From Janibacter sp. HTCC2649 (GTDB lineage Bacteria > Actinomycetota > Actinomycetes > Actinomycetales > Dermatophilaceae), in the NCBI RefSeq assembly GCF_000152705.1, contig NZ_CH672413.1:2145978-2209977 (forward strand): 64,000 bases of DNA. The letters are read 5' to 3'. Below, one piece after another: positions 61,301 to 64,000 of this stretch. Position 1 is the first letter of the stretch; the number at the start of each line of letters is the position of its first letter. The notes beneath the pieces are model-generated. The model had not been told where the DNA came from. It searched no databases and saw only the letters and a list, made by a program, of their open reading frames with translations. The translations under genes were made by a program, and so were the position numbers.

Positions 61301-61962
61301 AAGGTGTTGCGCAGGACGCCGTAGCCCTTGCTCGAGACATAGAACGGTGACGCGTTGGGGTTGCCGCCGTCGTTCCAGTTGTAGTCACGCGAGATGGTGA
61401 TCTCGGAATCGCGGTGGCTGAAGCGGCCGTTCTGCATGCCGCCGCCGAAGAACTGCTCGGTCGTACCCTGCTTGAGGCTCTGCGTCGTGCCGGAGTCATT
61501 CCACGACAACGGCGCCGTCTCGTCCCAGAGCGGGGTGCCGTCGGCCTTGGCCAGGTGAAGGGTGATCGGGGACTTCGTGATGGTCAGTTTGGCCGCGCCC
61601 GTGGTGATCTCGTATGCCGTCGCGCTCTCCTTGACGGCAGAGCTGGCACCGGCGTAGTCGGTCTTCACGATGATGTCGGCGTCGGGCGCGGCCGGGTCGG
61701 CCGGGTCATCGTTGGCCGGATCGGTGAAGGTGCCGTCGGGTGCCACCTCGACGCGCAGCAGGTCGTTGTCCTCGGCGACGACGCGCAGGGCGGCCGCGCC
61801 GGACCGCACCGTGTAGGTGTCGCCGTCCTGGTCGAAGGACGTGATGTTGCCGAGCTGGCCGGTGGCAGCCTGGGCACTTGCCGGCACCGCGACGAGCCCG
61901 GCCGCGGCCAAGGCTCCGGTGGCGACCAGGGCGAGTACCTGCCCACTTCTATGACTGAACAT
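58366..61962 (-). CDS. Secreted GH31 glycosidase with NEW3-like and ricin-type lectin domains
   Basis: A 1198-residue secreted enzyme. Residues 1-33 are a Sec signal peptide ending ASAQAATG. About 35-640 is a GH31 catalytic module: EQFFGGGMQNGRFSHRDSE, then FPLGWMLVNDGYGCEYEDLP. KTDVAWVGPGY is the probable nucleophile strand and IPWSGDQSGSWDYIKW the probable acid/base. After about 730 there is a NEW3-type beta-domain (VDVTSTSITAPAGWAVKAVG), an uncharacterised beta-rich module, and a ricin B-like repeat region ending with QKWVVTR, NQQWVISK and SQRWAAA. GGAGGA lies 9 bp before the ATG. It probably releases sugars from alpha-linked glycans; the exact linkage is not decided. Confidence 0.87.
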   Translation of the reverse strand: MFSHRSGQVLALVATGALAAAGLVAVPASAQAATGQLGNITSFDQDGDTYTVRSGAAALRVVAEDNDLLRVEVAPDGTFTDPANDDPADPAAPDADIIVKTDYAGASSAVKESATAYEITTGAAKLTITKSPITLHLAKADGTPLWDETAPLSWNDSGTTQSLKQGTTEQFFGGGMQNGRFSHRDSEITISRDYNWNDGGNPNASPFYVSSKGYGVLRNTFAPGTYDFHAPVKTTHEEQRFDAYYFVGDAKQVINGLTELTGRPLALPMYALEMGDADCYLHNANRGERETLRDSTAIAKGYKDNNFPLGWMLVNDGYGCEYEDLPATGDMLHANGAELGLWTQRDLTEQDSEVAAGVRVRKTDVAWVGPGYRFALDACEKARDGIESNSTDRATVVTIEGWAGTQRCGIPWSGDQSGSWDYIKWQIPTYAGSTMSGQPVTTGDVDGIFGGSAQTYARDLQWKMMLPMTYAMSGWAASDKQPYRYGEPFTSINRKYMMLHERLLPYFYTHTMNASSDGVGATRPLYLEYPEDPNTWGDAAKYEFLAGDDFLVAPVYSDTSVRDDIYLPKGQWVDYWSGRIYQGGQTIDGYKAPLDTLPMFVRAGAVVPMFPEGTMDWKEGKDAGQLDLDVYPSGTSTFTNYEDDGRSQSHASGQSATQRFDVTAPVTGRGPVTIALGSLNGAYAGKPASRHYGLSVHTDAAPDGVTVGSTALKAVASADALKAAASGFFYDSATGVIKVKTPSLATGSAASVRITGAGAVGGSHPQERDVTLDLTVPRISVSGDATPVKATFTNDTGKPVDVTSTSITAPAGWAVKAVGPTTATGVKNGATFTANFTVTPPADAEAGTRELTGTTAYTARDVSRTITDRATTTLAFGELADAFNNVGVTASANPAPGDIDGGGSSFLAERLAEKGVTPGATVAANGFSFTWPDAQPGTKDNVASGGETISLQGKGNALAILGTGTSGSAAGGATVHYADGTVTTGTLGVPNWCCLATDTYGSKIAVVTKGKNTPTGPAYPTTEYRLYTKTLRIDPAKDVVAVTLPANAAVHVFGMTVGTEEVIAPPIADGQYSITTGGRALEATDQELGQLIAATPSSDADQKWVVTRNADELTYQLKNAGTGLCADVPYSSTTSGQGVGQYTCGGTPNQQWVISKAGSVLTFKAKHSGLSLTAQADGKVVQATDTAAASQRWAAAAN

Positions 61963-62075
61963 GATCGATTTTCCTCCATATAGCGCACGTTCGAGCGACC
62001 CCGCTCGTGACGCTAGCCCCAGGAAGGCCCTCCCCGCCAGAGCGTGGAAGGTATGGAGTTGGTCAAGAACCTCGA

Positions 62076-62440
<365 letters not shown>

Positions 62441-62466
62441 ACCCGTGTTCCGAAGGAGCAGACCAC

Positions 62467-63894
62467 ATGCCCGAGACGACCCGCGATCAGAACGCAGCGC
62501 CCGTCACTGGCGCACCCATCATCGTCACGATCGACACCCCCACCTTGGGTGACCGCTCGTATCTCGCCCATGACGGCGAGGTCGCCCTCGTCATCGACCC
62601 GCAGCGCGACATCGACCGGGTCCTCGCCCTCGCCACCAAGGAGGGCGTGCGCATCACCCACGTCCTGGAGACGCACATCCACAACGACTACGTGACCGGC
62701 GGTCTCGCCCTCGCGAAGGCGACCGGAGCGGCATACCTCGTCAACCGGGCCGACGACGTCGGCTTCGAGCGCATTGCGATCTCTGACGGCGAGATCGTCG
62801 AGATCTCCCCGACGATGCGTCTTCGCGTCATCGCCACCCCGGGCCACACCTACACGCACCTGTCCTATGCGCTCGACGCACGCCGGGCGGTCGGCGCGGA
62901 CTGGGAGCCGGTAGGCGCGTTCACCGGCGGGTCACTGCTCTTCGGTGCCACCGGGCGACCCGACCTGCTCGGCCACGACCACACCCACGACCTCGTGCAC
63001 CACCAGTTCGCCTCGGCCCACCGCCTGGCCCACGAGCTCCCCGACCACGTACACGTCCTGCCCACCCACGGCTTCGGTTCGTTCTGCTCGGCCGGTTCCA
63101 CGGGCGACACGACCGCGTCGACCATCGGACACGAGAGGGGCAGCAACCCCGCGCTCACCCAGGACCAAGAAGCCTGGATCGCCGACACCCTTGCCGGACT
63201 CGACGACTACCCCGCTTACTACGCCCACATGGCCCCTGCCAACAGTGCCGGGCCGAACGCACCCGACCTCAGGACACCGGAAGTCGTCGACCGGGCCACC
63301 CTCACCGACCGCATCGCTGCCCGTGAATGGGTGGTCGACCTCCGCACTCGCACCGCCTTCGCGGCAGGGCACGTCACCGGCACGCTGAACTTCGGCCTCG
63401 ACGGCCAGTTCTCCACCTACCTCGGGTGGCTCATCCCCTGGGGTACCCCACTCACCCTGCTCGGCGAGTCCGCCGAGCAGGTCGCCGAGGCCCACCGCGA
63501 GCTCGTCCGCATCGGCATCGACCACCTCGCGGGAGCCGCCACCGGAACCCCGGACCAGTGGTCCGAAGCACCCTTGGGCACGTTCGAGCGGGCCACGTTC
63601 GCTGATCTGGCGCAGGTCCGTCATCACCGTCGCGTCTTCGTCCTCGACGTCCGCCGCACGAGCGAGTTCGACGCCAGCCACATCGACGATGCCACTCACA
63701 TCCCCCTCCACGACCTTCTCGCCCGCCTCACCGAGGTGCCCACCAGCGAGGTGTGGGTCCACTGCGCCGGCGGCTACCGGGCCTCGATCGCTGCGTCCAT
63801 CCTCGCAGGCCACGGCGTCCCGGTCGTGGCCGTCGACGACAGCTTCGACAACGCCACGAGCTCCGGCCTTCCGCTCACCAACGCGTCAACCTGA
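62467..63894 (+). CDS. Persulfide dioxygenase-rhodanese fusion (MBL fold plus two rhodanese domains)
   Basis: A 475-residue protein of sulfide detoxification. Residues about 15-260 form a metallo-beta-lactamase fold of the ETHE1/persulfide dioxygenase type, with ETHIHNDYVTGG, ATPGHTYTHLSY, and a later HVLPTHGFGSFC. Two rhodanese domains follow. The first (about 280-355) has lost its cysteine; the second (about 370-475) keeps the active-site loop WVHCAGGYRASIAAS. It would oxidise glutathione- or thiol-bound persulfide to sulfite and transfer sulfur. GAAGGAG lies upstream of the ATG. Divergent from the CstR-like repressor, which probably regulates it. Confidence 0.9.
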   Translation: MPETTRDQNAAPVTGAPIIVTIDTPTLGDRSYLAHDGEVALVIDPQRDIDRVLALATKEGVRITHVLETHIHNDYVTGGLALAKATGAAYLVNRADDVGFERIAISDGEIVEISPTMRLRVIATPGHTYTHLSYALDARRAVGADWEPVGAFTGGSLLFGATGRPDLLGHDHTHDLVHHQFASAHRLAHELPDHVHVLPTHGFGSFCSAGSTGDTTASTIGHERGSNPALTQDQEAWIADTLAGLDDYPAYYAHMAPANSAGPNAPDLRTPEVVDRATLTDRIAAREWVVDLRTRTAFAAGHVTGTLNFGLDGQFSTYLGWLIPWGTPLTLLGESAEQVAEAHRELVRIGIDHLAGAATGTPDQWSEAPLGTFERATFADLAQVRHHRRVFVLDVRRTSEFDASHIDDATHIPLHDLLARLTEVPTSEVWVHCAGGYRASIAASILAGHGVPVVAVDDSFDNATSSGLPLTNAST

Positions 63895-63962
63895 TCCCAC
63901 CCGTTCACACCCGTGCCGTCATACGCACACGCCCCGAAATTCCCATCCGAAGGAGCACCACC

Positions 63963-64000
63963 ATGTGTCGTCCCGTCAACTGCAAGACCTGTGGCAAGAC
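63963..64000 (+). CDS. Start of a small CxxC-rich protein, cut by the window edge
   Basis: Only 12 codons are visible, reading MCRPVNCKTCGK before the window ends. GAAGGAG lies before the ATG. The two-cysteine CKTCGK start is typical of a small actinobacterial family I recall as MCRxVxCKTCGK proteins of unknown function; with so little sequence this is a weak call. It is 68 bp after the persulfide dioxygenase stop and may be in the same operon. Confidence 0.5.
   Translation, partial: MCRPVNCKTCGK

Overview
The window is GC-rich, densely packed bacterial DNA with frequent GTG starts, many 4-bp ATGA/GTGA gene overlaps and leaderless-looking promoters. This fits a high-GC actinobacterium, perhaps of the Intrasporangiaceae; that family-level guess is weak and rests on composition and gene content only.

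About 1-55,800 is one large CoA-dependent catabolic region. It has nine acyl-CoA dehydrogenase genes (ten ACAD domains, arranged as GGT-type plus GGIG-type pairs, one pair fused). It also has four intact acyl-CoA synthetases and one remnant, five enoyl-CoA hydratase-family genes, a MaoC hydratase, three short-chain dehydrogenases, five thiolase-fold genes, three DUF35-type OB-fold modules, four CoA-transferase or racemase genes, two TesB-type thioesterases, three amidohydrolases, an aldehyde dehydrogenase and a GMC alcohol dehydrogenase. Together these can oxidise an alcohol to an acid, activate it to a CoA ester and shorten a bulky or branched acyl-CoA by beta-oxidation and retro-aldol or thiolytic cleavage. 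No ring-hydroxylating oxygenase, P450 or ring-specific steroid gene was recognised, so the substrate is unknown.

Two regulatory zones can be read from palindromes. From 4.7 to 38.7 kb, 16-bp sites like TTGACG-N4-CGTCAA lie in the promoter gaps of nearly every operon and flank a TetR gene (37845-38489). From 40.8 to 52.2 kb a different 17-bp site, AGTnnAnTSAnTnnACT, recurs in six promoters, including that of a GntR/FadR-type regulator (39999-40796).

At 56059-56117 lies the 3' part of a tRNA-Ser (CGA anticodon loop through CCA) without its 5' half, followed by a rho-independent terminator. This is the usual form of an integration-site copy and coincides with the end of the catabolic genes, so the region to its left may be an integrated island whose intact tRNA and integrase lie outside the window. 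To its right are ordinary-looking genes: a small hypothetical protein, a TetR/cupin divergent pair, a secreted GH31 glycosidase with a ricin-type C-terminus, and a CsoR/CstR-type repressor divergent from a persulfide dioxygenase-rhodanese fusion.
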